This document shows, one piece after another, positions 34,768 through 47,907 of a stretch of 64,000 nt of DNA. The DNA lies in assembly GCA_034770075.1 (NCBI GenBank), contig CM068383.1, forward strand, positions 35,221,094 through 35,285,093, read 5' to 3'. This stretch comes from Aralia elata (lineage: Eukaryota; Streptophyta; Magnoliopsida; Apiales; Araliaceae). The notes beneath the pieces are model-generated. The model had not been told where the DNA came from. It saw only the letters and a program-made list of their open reading frames with translations, and did no database searches. The first letter of the stretch is position 1. Each line of letters opens with the position of its first letter. A program made the translations under genes and the position numbers.

Positions 34768-37238
34768 ATGCCGCCGAGACGCCAACCACGTCAACAATCT
34801 CAGGAGAGCTTTACCAATAACAACAACGACGCCAATGCTAATCTTGTACAACAGTTGGTGAACCTCTTGGCTTGAGCACTTGCGAATCAGCTGCAAGCTC
34901 CACCAGTGACGTCATTTAAGGATTTTAAAGCGGTAGGACCGCTAGAGTTTAAGGGTTCCCTGAACCCGATCAAAGCCCAAACTTGGGTGATGGAAATGAA
35001 GAAAGTATTTGACGTTGCTAGGGTTAGTGAGGACCAAAAGACTGCCTTTGCAACGTTCATGCTTAAGTCAGAAGCCAGCTATTGGTGGCAAGCGAATAAG
35101 ATTTGAGGAGGTCAGGGTGTAATCGCATGGGATAGGCTTAAGGAGATGTTCTTTGAGATGTATTTTCTGACAAGCTCGCGAAATCAGATAGAGATTCAAT
35201 TCCCAGAACTGAAACTGGGTACCTTGACCGTACCAGAGTACGCAGCGAAATTTAACGAGTTGGCTAGGTTCGCAACCTACCAGGTGAATACCGATGAGAG
35301 GAAGGCGAGGAGATTTGAACAAGGATTGAAGCCGTGGTTATACAGCAAGGTGTTATTGTTCCAATTAAACACTTTTGCCAGAGTTTTAGAAAAGGTGATT
35401 ATCGCAGAAGGTAGGAGTGATGCTCTGACTAAGTATAACCAAGAGTAGAAGAAGAAGAAGGGTAGAAATGAGAATAACAAAGTGAGTGGTAGTAACAGTG
35501 GTGGTCATAATCAGAAGAGAAAGTGGAATGATAATGGATCTACTGGAAATCAACAGGGAGGTCAGAAGAAGAAAGTGGAGGTATGTGTTACATGCGGGAA
35601 GAATCACGTAGGGATATGCCTGAAAGGGAAGAGGGTTTGCTATACTTGTGGTCAGGAGGGCCACATAGCACCGAATTGTCCGAATCCAAAGAAGGACGCT
35701 TGTTTCACTTGCAGATCAAAGGATCATCTGGCTAGGGATTGTCCCAAGAAGGCAGCAGGAGGAGTAGGAACAGAAAGAAATAAGGGAAACAATGGTGGTA
35801 GCACGTTAACCATAACCGGATCAGCACCAACAAACCGACCTACCGCCAGGACTTTCAACATGACCGTACAAGACGCTGTGCAGTCTCGTGATGTGGTGTC
35901 AGGTATCATTTCGATCAATAATATAGATGCTTATGTATTGTTTGATTCGGGTGCTACTTGTTCATTTATATCCGATGATTTGCTAAGAACTTGCCTAAAG
36001 AGGAATTAGATTACCCTTTGAACATAGAAATTGCGAATAGGGAGGTAATTCTTGTTAGGTATGTACACAAGAACTGTAGAGTGGACATTAAGGGAAACAT
36101 GATGACTGTAGATCTTATCCCAATCAAACTTGGGGAATTTGACGTTATTTTGGGAATGGATTGGCTATTCAATTATGGAGCGATAATTGATTGCCAAAAG
36201 AAACGTATTAACCTTATGACTCCATCAAAGGTAGTATTTTACGGTAGCAAGTCGCCTAGGCAAGCGAGTTGTCTGACGATGATGCAGGCCAGGAAGTTGT
36301 TAAAACAAGGTTGTGCGGGATACTTAGCCTACATAGTTGATACTCGAAAAAAGAGTCCAAAATTAGAAGAGATACATGTCGTAAGGGACTTTGTAGACGT
36401 CTTTCCAGGCGATTTACCAGGACTTCCGCCAGATAGGGAATTTGAATTTGTAATCGACTTGGCGCCAAGGACTGCCCCTATATCGAAAGCTCTGTACCGT
36501 ATGGCTCTAGTAGAGATGAAAGAATTGATGGTATAACTACAAAAACTATTAGATAAGAAGTATATTCAGCCGAGCGTATCGTCGTGGGGAGTGTCAGTAT
36601 TATTTGTCAAAAAGAAGGACAGATCGATGTGACTTTGCATTGATTACAGGGAATTGAACAAGGTCACGATTAAGAATAAATACCCGTTGCCAAGAATTAA
36701 TGACTTATTTGATCAATTGAAAGGAGCTAGATATTTCTCGAAGATAGATTTGAGGAGTGGGTATCATCAGTTAAAGGTGAGGAAGGAAGATATACCGAAG
36801 ACAGCGTTCAGGACTTGTTATGGTCACTACGAGTTTCTCGTGATGTCATTTGGTCTAACGAATGCTCCTGCAACATTCATGGACCTAATGAACAGGGTGT
36901 TTAAGCCGTTTTTGGAAGTTTGTAGTAGTATTCATCGATGATATTCTAATTTATTCCAAAACCAAAGAAGAGCATGTAGAACACTTGAAGACGACATTAG
37001 AAGTGTTAAGAATAGAGAAGTTGTATGCTAAGTTTTCGAAATGTGAATTCTGGATAGAGCTAGTGCAATTTCTTGGACATGTGATTGACAAGGAGGGGAT
37101 TTTGGTGGATCCGTCAAAGGTTGAAGCAGTGCTTAACTGGGATCAGCCGAAAACACCATCGGAAGTAAGGAGTTTTCTAGGATTAGCAGGTTACTACAGA
37201 AGATTCGTTCAGGATTTTTCCAAAATTGCAACTCCGTT
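34768..37238 (+). pseudogene. gag-pol: X gag-protease-RT, truncated and decayed
   Basis: The ATG at 34768 opens MPPRRQPRQQSQE. Gag capsid sequence (FKDFKAVGPLEFKGS...WWQANKI), a Lys/Asn-rich linker and zinc knuckles (CYTCGQEGHIAPNC, CFTCRSKDHLARDC) follow, then protease (FDSGATCSFIS) with its catalytic Asp intact. RT covers SKIDLRSGYHQL, MSFGLTNAPATF and FIDDILIYSKT. Stops lie at 873-875 past 34000 (TGA), 35104 (TGA), 35446 (TAG), near 36534 and near 36630; frameshifts lie near 35975-35990 and 36916. After SKIATP (37236) the frame is fused to the middle of the 3' LTR, so RNase H, integrase and chromodomain are absent. Z carries the same gene on the other strand. Confidence 0.92.
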
Positions 37239-37964
37239 TAGCATTTTCTATACTCTACGCGAACTGCAGAAGTTTGGTTTCAGGTCCACCGCCCCGGCGG
37301 TAAAATTGAACTAAGTATTATCGCCCCGGCCGTAGGCTCGCCCCGGCGGTAGAAATATACTAAGTTTTCTGCCCCGACGGTAGGCGCACCCCAGCGGTAG
37401 AATTATACTAACTTTGCTGCCCCGACGGTAGCCTCGCCCCAACACCGTTTTGTAAAGGAAACCACTGCCCTGACGGTGGAATAGGAAATGAAAATTTTTC
37501 TTTTTCTTTGTACTCATGTTATGTTACCATATGCATGTTTAAAGCTTAGACTAAGGTATTAAATGGATAAAAAGATACTATGATGGATGATAGCCTATAG
37601 CCATTGATTATCAGATGACAATTGAGTTATTAAAATGAAATTAGATGGGAATGAATCCTAAAGTGTTTATAATACTGTAACTAATTATTGTTGCTGCTTT
37701 ATAAACAGAATGTATAGGTTAATTACGGAACGTGAATTTTAAATTGTAATCTACGCACGAGGCAAGTTTTCTACCCTTGATCTTTTTATTTCGTTGAAAG
37801 CAAGCTTCCTAACACTACCTTGATTTCAATTACGCAAGTTCCTGAACTTCATTCTTATATCATGTAAGCTTCATAATGCCATTACTTACTTGAGCAAGTT
37901 CTCAATTCTATTTCATTCAATTTCATGGACTCAAATGAGATGTTTTAATTCCCTCTTTGTAATA
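37239..37964 (+). repeat. 3' LTR of X, piece 1
   Basis: It starts abruptly at GCATTTTCTAT, equal to 33789 in the 5' LTR, and carries a hairpin cluster (about 37289-37475). It ends with TAATA (37960-37964), the Athila TSD, and resumes at 49761. Confidence 0.9.
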
Positions 37965-39546
37965 TGTTGGGATATTTGTATGTATAACAAATAAAACTCA
38001 TACACGCAAGTGCACGTGATCCACAAGTAATATAAAGTAAGTAAAGTATCGATCCCACGAGGAATTGAATTGCATTTATGACTACAAACACCGATTTTAT
38101 AATTAGTTCGACCTCTTTAAACAAGCGATTTTAGTGATGAAATAATCTAACGATTACTAATGAAACAATTAGGATAAATTTAGTTGTAAAAATACAGATT
38201 TTATGGGCTTGGGATTATAATTTCACTTAATACATACTTAGATTGGCATGCTTCCTATTGTTGCTAATTGATTACTATAGAATGTTGGTCGAAAACACGA
38301 GAGTAAAATATGACCATCTCTCGATGCACCATATCCGTATCACACTAAATCCACAATTGATAGAATGAATGTGAACACCCTAGATGACTAACGCACTATA
38401 TTTCTATATGAATTACAATCAAAAGGGTTTAAGAACAAGTTTTCAAATGACCACACATGGTGCTTCGGTATATCTCTATCCTAAGCACGAGTCATAATTC
38501 TACGAGGAATGTAAAGATTATGAACATATGCTAGCATAATTAGATCTCAATTTATATTTCCTTTCTCAATTCCATATAAATTATCACAGTAATTGGTGAT
38601 CAAGCAATTAAACATGGAGTATAGATTATGCTAGACATTCCTTTTATAACCAACTTAGCAAAAACAAGAAAGCATTTCAATTCTTAGTAATGCAAAAGAT
38701 CCATTATAATCCCAAGAATTAAGTTTAGTTCATAATAACAATAATAAAATTCATCATGCACAATTGGTTCATCATCCTAATTACAGAATAGGAAAATTAA
38801 TCAAAAACAGAAAATATTCAAGCTCCCTGTTTCCGTTCTGTAACTTCTGATGATTTTCCAAGTTGTGTAGATAGTTGATTCCTTGCTCCCAATCTCCAAT
38901 TCAGCATCCATATAGCTCCATTCTTCAGTTCCCAAATGCCAAGTACGCTCAGCTGATTGTTTCCAAGAATTAAGCTAACATGCAGTAAACTATTCTCTTT
39001 TTCGTGTAGGAAGAAGGCTACCAATTGAATTCCAAAATTGGCTAATAATACATGTATGATTTGTCTTATTTTGACTTATTATGATTCCCACTAATAAAGT
39101 TTAAACCCACTGAATCCTCAAAATCAGGCACTACTCCATTTTCTGATAATGCTGCTTCGCTGGATGGAACGTGCTGCATGGCTGGCTGGCGACAGGCGCA
39201 GCTGCGCCGGCGCCCTTTGTAAAAGGGGCGCAGCTGCGCCGGGGGCAGGTGATGAACAGGAGGGGCGCAGCTGCGCCGACTGCCAGTTTGCTGCACTGCT
39301 GCTGTAACAAAATTTCTCGACTCTCGTGTCCTGCACGAGCAACAAATAATCAAAAATCCCCCATCCACAATTGCAATAAACCCCGAGCCAAAATTACCAA
39401 AAACTATGCAAAAGCCATATATTGAGAATAGTGAGTCAAAACCGAAAGAGAGGGAAAAATGCATGAAATTACACTAGGTAACTATTAGATAAGCAACAAA
39501 TGAAACCAAATAGTATACAATAAGTAGGTATGAAACCTACTTATCA
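37965..39546 (-). repeat. Athila 3' LTR
   Basis: In plus orientation it starts TGTTGGGATATTTG and ends ACCTACTTATCA. Three copies of GGCGCAGCTGCGCC lie at 39195-39208, 39227-39240 and 39264-39277, about 270-350 bases into the LTR on the coding strand. No gene is visible. Confidence 0.95.
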
Positions 39547-40688
39547 AATACCCCCAAACTTAAATTGTTGCTTGTCCTCAAGCAAATAAATGCAAACATG
39601 AATGCAATGTAATGATATAAGAATGCACCATGATCCTCATCAATTAGTAATCAATCCAAGAGTTTTGCCTCAGAAGAATCTAGCGTCACATCAAAACTTG
39701 GTCCGTGTACCATGATAATCATGCAGCTCAAATTCTGTGGTGAATGATAAAGTGTGTGTGTGCAGTATCCTTCAAACTATAGTAATCCCAATCGATTCTC
39801 ATAATATGTTTCTTAGGGGAAATTTATATATATTCGAACCTCTATAAGACAACTGGGGTAAATATAGTTAAAACCACGCTATATCAAAATGTGGGGATCG
39901 ACTTAGACATTATTCGGCCCATGATGCTTGGTTGTGCAATGCCTAGTTCCCTTAGGCTATTCAATGATACCCATGTAACGAGCTTTCGGCCAACGACTCC
40001 CAAACCAATTGGTCTTAGGGCGCTAGGTGTAGAGACATCCCCTAGGGTGTACTTACTCGAATATCAAAGGCCACAAAACTAGGCTGACCAAGCATTTATT
40101 TACATTTGTTTTTTTTTTTTTAACAACGAATGCGTTTTACGCTCCATTTCGTTGCATAAATACTCTACTAAGTATTCCCCCAAACTTGAACCCTTGTGAT
40201 CTCAACTAATACTACCCACAATTGCCTCAATCATTAAAAACACAACCAATTCTCCCCAGAACTCAATTATGCGAATCTTTGGGCTACTTAGTTAGAGAAC
40301 TACTAAGAACGTGCAAACCGGTTTTATCATAGCAAATACAAGACAAGAGTTGCAATGTATCATGGCATTCGACCCAAGTCTTAACAGTTAGCAAAAATAA
40401 AAAAAAATTCATCATAGGCATGTGGGCATGTATACTAATCGACATAAGAGGATCATGCAACTAAACTACATGATGTGATATGATATGCATGAGAAATTCA
40501 CCATTTTTTTTCTCTTTTTTTTATATGCAATACTCTATGAATTAACGAAAATAAGCAAACAAATACCTAAAGTAACAATAAAAACAGATAATTGAAAGCA
40601 TCACAAAATAAACTAGGCAAGCCTAAATACCCCCAAACTTAAAATATGCAATGTCCTCATTGGAGATAATAGGGTAAAGAGTACTCCC
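39547..40688 (-). other. Athila 3' non-coding region with polypurine tracts
   Basis: On the minus strand AAGTTTGGGGGTATT abuts the 3' LTR (39547-39560) and is the polypurine tract. Similar strings lie at about 40178-40192 and 40629-40643. A T-run (40110-40122) and A-rich stretches make up the rest. I see no coding sequence. Confidence 0.8.
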
Positions 40689-41840
40689 CTAAGAAGCATC
40701 CTCGGCGCCGCTAGGCGGTGTGTCCGGCGGAGGATAAGGGATGCCGGAGCCGAATGTGGGAAACTCAATGTGGACCCCCTGCTGACTGAACGCCTCCGAT
40801 AGTGCACCTACGAAGGAGACGCTGTAATCCCTGAAGCTCGTGTGCAACGCGTCCATGCGGCGCTGCAGGTGGCGCATGTCGCACTCATGTCCACTGACTC
40901 CCCTCTGCTGCACTGGCGGGGCAGGCACGTCCTCTTCACTGGCCTCCTCCTCCTCATCAGCCATAATAAAGCCCAACCCATTAGGTCGGGACTCTCCACC
41001 GCGTCAAACATTGTACTTTCGGATCGTGGCGCTGTCGATGTCCCGCATAGGTAACTGGAGAGCCTCCTCGCCCCATTCCACGTTTGTCGCTAGGCATAGG
41101 CGTGTGATAATCGAGGCGTGTGGAATGGCACCGGAAGTGATAGCCCGCATGAAACGAAGCATGGACTGGTTGATGATATATCCCACGTCGATGCTCCCTC
41201 CACGTAGAATGCGGTGCAAGAGAACCGCGCGGTCCCGTGTCACGTCCTGATGATGGGTGGTCGGCAAGATACTCGCGCAAATGAAGGCGTACCACGCCTT
41301 GGCATATCTGTTTAGCGCGGTCTGAGGGAAGTGAACCTTCAAGGTGGTGCCTGGCTGAGTCTTCCACTGAGTGCCCGGTTGGCACATCTCATGTATCAAA
41401 ACGTCAAGGTCAGTTTCGTAGCGCTCATGTACCACCCAGTCGGTGGCCTCAGCAGTAGCAGATGGCAGGCGAAAAAGTTCATTGATTGCCTGCGCCGAGT
41501 AGGAGACCTGCTTGCCCCGCACGAAAGAAATCCCATTCTGTGTTTCCCGGGCGTTGGCATAGAACTCCCGAACGATGGTTATCGGGGCTGACTTCGGTGT
41601 CTCAATGAATAACAACCGACCCAAACGCCGGATTTGGTCAAGAATACGCCCATCCTGTGCCTTAGGCTTCAAACCCCTCTCTGGTATGAAGGATTTGACG
41701 CTAAGCACCTCCCAGTAGTAATGTTATGCAGAGAGATTGACAAATTTGGTGGCATCCAGAGTGTTGATGCCACCACCAGTGGATTCGGATCCGCTGCTGC
41801 TGGAAGAAGAAGGTTGGGGAGTGCGTGCACGCTTCGGCAT
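40689..41840 (-). pseudogene. Athila third ORF (plant transposon protein type), two stops
   Basis: A single minus-strand frame runs from ATG 41840 to 40689, 383 codons plus stop, interrupted by TAA (41724-41726) and TGA (41004-41006). It sits downstream of pol, where Athila elements carry an env-like or unknown ORF. The middle (VREFYANA, VSYSAQAINELFRLP, LKVHFPQTALNRYAKAW, VLLHRILRGGSIDVGYIIN) resembles the domain annotated in plants as 'putative plant transposon protein'. The N-terminus is Ser-rich, and the C-terminus has an acidic stretch (MADEEEEASEEDV) and a Pro-rich end. I see no signal peptide or membrane segment, so an envelope role is not supported. The function of this family is unknown to me. 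Confidence 0.75.
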
Positions 41841-42613
41841 GGTGGTATGTGATTAGGGTTTGATGATAGATTGTAGGTAGTTAGGGTTTTGTGAGAGTGG
41901 TTAGGGATGAGAGGAGAGGGTTTGTTTTGCTGCTAGAGAGTCTTTTAGGTTTAGGGTTTGATGATTGTGATGTGATATGACTGATGGGGACTGTCCTATT
42001 TATAAAAAAAAAAAATTTCCGCGATCGGCGCAGCTGCGCCGCGGTTGAACTGGGAATGGGGCGCAACTGCGCTAAGCCTCAGGCTTGGCTCAGGCGGACA
42101 CTGGCGCAGCTGCGCCAGAAATGAACTGATGGTGAGGCGCAGCTGCGCAGCTGCTCAGATGCTGCCTGCAAAGGTGGCCCGGCGCAGCTGCGCTGGTGAA
42201 GTACTGAAGATGGGGCGCAGCTGCGCTGGTGCTCAGGATACCTGGAAATTTTTCTCTCTCTCTTTTTTTTTTTTTTTTTTTTTTTTTGAAAACACACTTG
42301 ACACACGTTAAAATCTCAGGTGAACAACACAATCAAATCTAAAAAGAAAGGAATAACTTAATTCAAACTGATACACTTACGAACAATGCCTAGTGTTTGC
42401 AATGGAACGATGCACCCCCAAACTTAAAGTGCGCTTAAGTCAAACGAATGAGGGCGCGATTGGACTCCTGAAGAAAAACAAACAAGCATGTTTAAATGAA
42501 ATCACACAAACTAAATAAAAATCACGCAAGAATAGAAATAATAAAAGTAATCTCGGGTTGCCTCCCGAGGAGCGCTTTGGTTTAAAGTCGGTTAGCTCGA
42601 CTATCATTGATGC
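41841..42613 (-). other. Athila spacer between pol and third ORF
   Basis: Non-coding sequence with an A-run (42003-42015), a palindrome array (42027-42227), a T-run (about 42264-42287) and another polypurine-like string (CACCCCCAAACTTAAAG, about 42413-42429). Confidence 0.8.
42027..42227 (-). repeat. GGCGCAGCTGCGCC array in the Athila spacer
   Basis: Copies lie at 42027, 42060 (degenerate), 42103, 42136, 42181 and 42214, the last three ending GCGCA, GCGCT and GCGCT. Spacing is about 33-45 bases. The same 14-mer occurs in the LTRs and in gag. Confidence 0.92.
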
Positions 42614-45600
42614 TTAGTCCATGGCCAGGTCAACTGAGGATTTTTGGCGATCAAATTCGCCTCCCCAATAGTGCTTCAATCTTTGGCCATTAACCTTGAA
42701 TGGTTGCTCACTGTCCTTTCCAACAATTTCGATGGCTCCATGTGGGAACACAGCAGTGATGGTAAAGGGACCCGACCATCGGGATTTGAGCTTTCCCCGG
42801 AATAACTTGAGCCTGGAGTTGAATAGTAAGACCGCTTGGCCAGGTTCAAATTTTCTCTCGATGATTTTTCGGTCGTGTCATCTCTTTACCTTCTCTTTAT
42901 AGAGTTTAGAATTCTCAAAGGCCTGCAATCGGAACTCATCGAGTTTATTTAGCTGTAGAAGTCTCCTTTCTCCTGCCGCAGATGGGTCAAAATTCAACTT
43001 TTTAATAGCCCAGTAAGCTTTGTGCTCTAATTTGACCGGTAGATGACAAGCCTTGCCATAAACTATGTGGTAAGGAGACATGCCGAGAGGTGTCTTATAT
43101 GCAGTTGTATAAGCCCACAAGGCTTCATCTAGCTTTAGAGACCAATCTTTTTTGGAAGGATTAACAATCTTTTCCAGAATTCTTTTTACCTCTCGGTTGG
43201 ATACTTCGGCTTGACCATTTGTCTGTGGATGGTAGGTTGTGGCAATTCTGTGTCTCACTCCATATTTGGCCAGGAGGGCTGTGATTTGTTTGTTGCAAAA
43301 ATGGCTGCCCTCATCACTGATGATCGCCCGAGGAGTGCCAAACCTAGTAAAAATGCTTTTTTGTAGGAACCTCAAAACCACCTTAGCATCATTGGTTGGT
43401 AACGCCGAAGCTTCCACCCATTTGGACACGTAATCAACCGCTAGAAGGATATAGAGATTGTTGCAGGATGATGGAAATGGTCCCATGAAGTCTATGCCCC
43501 ATACGTCAAAGATCTCCACCTCCAAGATCATATTTAGTGGCATTTCATTACGGTTGGAGATGTTGCCCACCCGTTGGCATCGATCACAATTCTTTATGAA
43601 GTGGTGGGCATCTTTGAACAAGGTGGGCCAATAAAATCTAGCCTGGAGTACCTTGGCTGTTGTTCTCTGCGTTCCATAATGGCCACCATACAGAGAAGAA
43701 TGACATGCATGTAATATACTGGTAGTCTCGACATCGGGGATGCATCTTCGGATCACAAGATCCGTGCATTGTTTGAACAAGTAAGGCTCATCCCACATGT
43801 ATCTCTTTGTATCATGCAGAAATTTCTTCTTCTGCTGAGAAGTTAGATCCAGTGGTAGCACATGACTCACAAGATAGTTGACAATATCAGCGAACCATGG
43901 GATCTCAGATGTGACTGCGAATAGCTGTTCATCAGGGAAGCAATCGTTTATTTCAACCTTCTCTTTGCTCTCCAAATCCGGATTGTCCAATCTGGAAAGA
44001 TGATCGGCTACCAGATTTTCCGTGCCTTTCTTGTCGTTAATTTCCAAATCAAATTCTTGGAGCAAAAGGATCCATCTGATTAATCTTGGCTTGGCATCTT
44101 TCTTTGAGATCAAATACCGAATAGCTGCATGATCAGTATACACCACTACCTTTGTTCCAATGAGATAGGATCGGAACTTGTCGAATGCATAAACAACCGC
44201 GAGTAGTTCCTTCTCGGTGGTGGTGTAATTCATTTGGGCCTCCGAAAGTGTTTTGCTGGCATAGTAGACTGCATATAGAACCTTGTCTCTGCGCTGTCCC
44301 AATACCACGCCCATAGCGTAGTCACTAGCATCACACACGAGCTCAAATGGAAGAGACCAATCCGGTGCCACTATCACAGGTGCTGTTGTCAACTTCTGTT
44401 TCAACAACTCAAAGGCTACTAAGCAATTGTCATCAAATAGAAATGGGACATCTTTTTCCAACAGATTGCACAGGGGTTTGTGATTTTGGAGAAGTCTTTG
44501 ATAAATATCCGATAGAATCCAGCATGGCCCAAAAAACTTCGAACTCCCTTTACAGAAGTCGGTGGAGGCAATTTCTCGATAGTTTCCAACTTTGCTTTGT
44601 CCACCTCCAAACCTTTGGCTGAGACTTTATGACGCAAAATTATTCCTTCATGAACCATGAAATGACATTTCTCCCAATTAAGCACAAGATTTGTTTCCAC
44701 GCATCTCTTCAATACCATGACTAAATTCCCAAGACAGCTGTCAAAGGAATTTCCAAACACTGAGAAGTCATCCATGAAGACCTCCATGTTAATTTCCACC
44801 ATGTCAGAAAATATTGCCATCATGCACCGCTGAAATGTGGCAGGAGCATTACATAGACCAAAAGACATTCGCCTGAAAGCAAAAGTTCTATAAGGACAAG
44901 TAAAAGTGGTCTTTTCTTAATCCTCAGGAGCGATGGCAATTTGATTATAACCAGAATATCCGTCAAGCAAACAGTAGTACTCATGCCCTGCAAGTCGGTC
45001 CAACATTTGATCAATGAATGGGAGTGGGAAGTGATCTTTCCTTGTGGCTTTGTTGAGCTTCCGATAATCCATGCAAACTCTCCACCCCGTGACTGTTCGG
45101 GTTGGTATTAGCTCGTTGTTCTCATTTCTTACCACAGTTATTCCTCCCTTCTTTGGTACACATTGCACTGGGCTCACCCATGGACTATTAGAAATGGGAT
45201 AAATGATCCCGGCGTCTAGCCATTTCAGAATTTCTGCTTTAACCACTTCTTTCATGATGGGATTCAGCCTTCTTTGATGCTCTATGGTAGGCTTGCTGTC
45301 ATCTTCCATCAGGATTTTGTGCATGCAAAATGAGGGACTGATTCCCTTTATGTCTGCAATGGTCCATCCAATAGCCCCTTGGAATTCTCTGAGGATTCTT
45401 ATCAGTTTGGCTTCCTGCAAGGATGTTAGTGCAGAGGAAATAATGACAGGTAATGTATCTGAAGTGCCTAGGTATGCATACCTGAGATGACTAGGCAAGG
45501 GTTTTAGATCAAGTTTAGGAGGCACCTCACTATATGGTTTTAATTGAGATAAGGCATCACTTGAGCTTTTCAAAGGCTCAATAGGTACCTTGAACTTTGC

Positions 45601-47907
45601 CATCCTGGGTATTGCATCTAGAAAATGAACATACTCACAGTTCTCGGGTTCGTCCAAGTCGATGTCTCCTATTAGTGTCTTCTCAAGCAAGTCCCTATGT
45701 GTGGCCTTAATGAATTCATCGGTCACTGCTTCTTCAATGATGTCAACTCGGAAACACTCTTCCTCTTCTGTTGGAAATTTCATAGCCTTGAAGACATTAA
45801 AGGTAACTTCTTGGTCTTGAACCCTCATTGTCAATTCTCCTTTTTGCACATCAATGAGAGTTCTCCCGGCTAGAAATAGCCTCCCAAGTATGATGGGAAT
45901 GTCCTTATCCTCCTCAAAGTCTAGGATTATGAAATTAGCTGGGAAAATGAACTTATCAACCTTAACCAGGACATCTTCCACAATGCCTCTCGGATAAGTG
46001 ACTGAACGATCTGCTAGCTGAAGAGAGACATTTGTCGGCTTGGGTGCTGGTAATCCCAACTTAGTAAAAACGGACAACGACATGAGATTAATGCTTGCAC
46101 CAAGATCACACAAGCATTTCTTGAATGATAAGTCTCCAATGGTGCAAGGAATGGTGAAACTGTCAGGATCCTTTAATTTTGGAGGTAGCTTCCTTTGTAA
46201 TACCGCACTGCATTCCTCTGTCAAAGCTACAATTTCAAAATCTTGCAGCTTCTTCTTTCTTGACAGAATACTCTTCATGAACTTGGCATAGCTCGACATT
46301 TGTTCTAAAGCTTCTGCAAATGGTATATCGATTTGAAGCTTTTTGAAAACCTCTAGAAACTTAGAAAATTGCTTGTCCATCTTCTGCTTTTGCTGCCTTT
46401 GAGGGTACGGAACTGGTGGATAGTACCTGGTGGGAGGCGGTTGAGTTTTCTCTGTGCTTTTTGTTGGTGCGGGTTCAGATCTCTCATGGCTCTCCTCTTC
46501 TTCGAAAATTTCAGTAGTGGCAGTTTCTGGGGAGGGGCGCAGCTGCGCCGGTTCCCTTTGCAAAATTGGCGCAGCTGCATCGTCTGGTTCCAGTGCTGAA
46601 GAAGGGCGCAGCTGCGCTGTTGTCTCGTGTGATAGGGGCGCAGCTACGCCGTCTGGCAGGGTCTGCTTCCCACTTCTGGTGGTGACAGCTTGGCATTGCT
46701 CCTTCCCATTTCTCCTTGGATTGATTTCTGTGTCGCTAGGAAGAGCTCCTTGAGGTCTGCTAGACAACAAACTGAACAATTGACTCATTTGATTTTCCAG
46801 ATTTTTGAAGCCTAAGGTTTGGCCTTGCTCCAACCTGTCAGTTTTGGCCATGTATTTCTCCAAATTTTCACTTAGTTCGGCAACCTTTTTATCGGTAGCC
46901 GAGATTTGTTGCTGAATGGGGAACCCCAGAGGGTGGATAGGTTTTGGAGCTTGCTGTTCGTCTTGTCGGTTGCTCCACAAGAAGTTGGGGTGATTAATAT
47001 TCCCTGGAGTGTAGTTGTTCTGGTATTGGTTTGTTGGCCGCTGGTAGTTGCTCACAAATTGCACTGACTCCGCATTGATGGCACATTGATCAGAAGAGTG
47101 TGAACATGCACAAAGCTCACAAATCATGGAGACTTGATGCCCTTTTCCTTCATATATGTTATCAATCTTTTTGACTATAGCTGAAATTTGGGCTTGAAGT
47201 GAAGTGGCTGTGTCAACCTCTAGTATCCCTGCTACTTTTGGTTGGCTGGATCTGGAGGATGGCCATTGATAGTTGTTTGCAGCAATAGTCTCCAAAAGTT
47301 CATAAGCTTCGTCATAGTTTTTACCCATGAATGCTCCACCCGCAGCTGCATCAATGCCTGCCCGTGTTTGAATATTCAACCCAATGTAAAATGTGTTAAG
47401 CTGCATCCATTGGGGCAAACCGTGATGTGGACACTTTCTCAATAGTTCCTTGTACCGCTCCCATGTCTCGTACAAGGATTCTCCATGATGTTGTTCATAT
47501 AAAGAGATGTCATTTCTCAACTTGGCAGTTTTGGCAGGTGGGAAGAACTTTGCTAAGAATTTCTGGGCCAAATCTTGCCAAGTAGTAATGGATCCCGGTG
47601 GTAGCGAGTGTAGCCAACTTTTTGCTTTGTCCCTCAATGTGAATGGGAATAACCGCAATCTCACCGCATCTTCCGAGATCCCGCTGAATTTGAATGTATC
47701 ACAGATCTCCAAAAAATTTATCAAGTGCTCATTTGGGTCATCAACCACCATCCCTCCGAATTGGACAGAATTTTGGATCATATGGATTGTCCCCGGTTTG
47801 ATTTCAAAGGAATTGGCTGTTATGGCTGGCCTTGAGATACTCGATTGCAAATCATTGATTCTTGGCATAGCATAATCTCTTAAGGCTTTTTGTGCTTCTC
47901 CCGCCAT
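42614..47907 (-). pseudogene. gag-pol: Athila gag-pol polyprotein, three lesions
   Basis: The ATG at 47907 opens MAGEAQKALRDYAMPRIND. Gag (residues 1 to about 260) contains FPFTLRDKAKSWLHSLPPGS, and a C-x2-C-x3-H-x4-C zinc motif lies at 263-275. Protease is marked by CDLGASINLM (about residue 600), a D-L-G-A site usual for Athila. RT starts near residue 850; YCLLDGYSGYNQI and FMDDFSVFG (about 1042) are its motifs. RNase H (CDASDYAMG, EKELLAVVYA, YTDHAAIRYL) and integrase (HSSLYGGHYG, CDRC, GIDFMGPF, SDEGSHF, TNGQAEVSNRE) follow. Lesions are CAA to TAA at 44917-44919, a one-base deletion near 44472-44478, and TGG to TGA at 42878-42880; the frame then runs to TAA 42614-42616. Palindromes at 46536-46650 add Ala/Gln/Leu/Arg-rich residues between gag and protease. 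Confidence 0.95.
46536..46650 (-). repeat. GGCGCAGCTGCGCC copies inside Athila gag
   Basis: Copies or near-copies lie at 46536-46549, 46568-46581, 46605-46618 and 46637-46650. They are read as AQLRPS or AAAPI-type residues without breaking the frame. Confidence 0.92.

Noticed and set aside
40689..41840. Envelope protein in Athila
   Set aside because: No signal peptide, membrane segment or furin-type site seen; the sequence resembles the plant transposon protein type.
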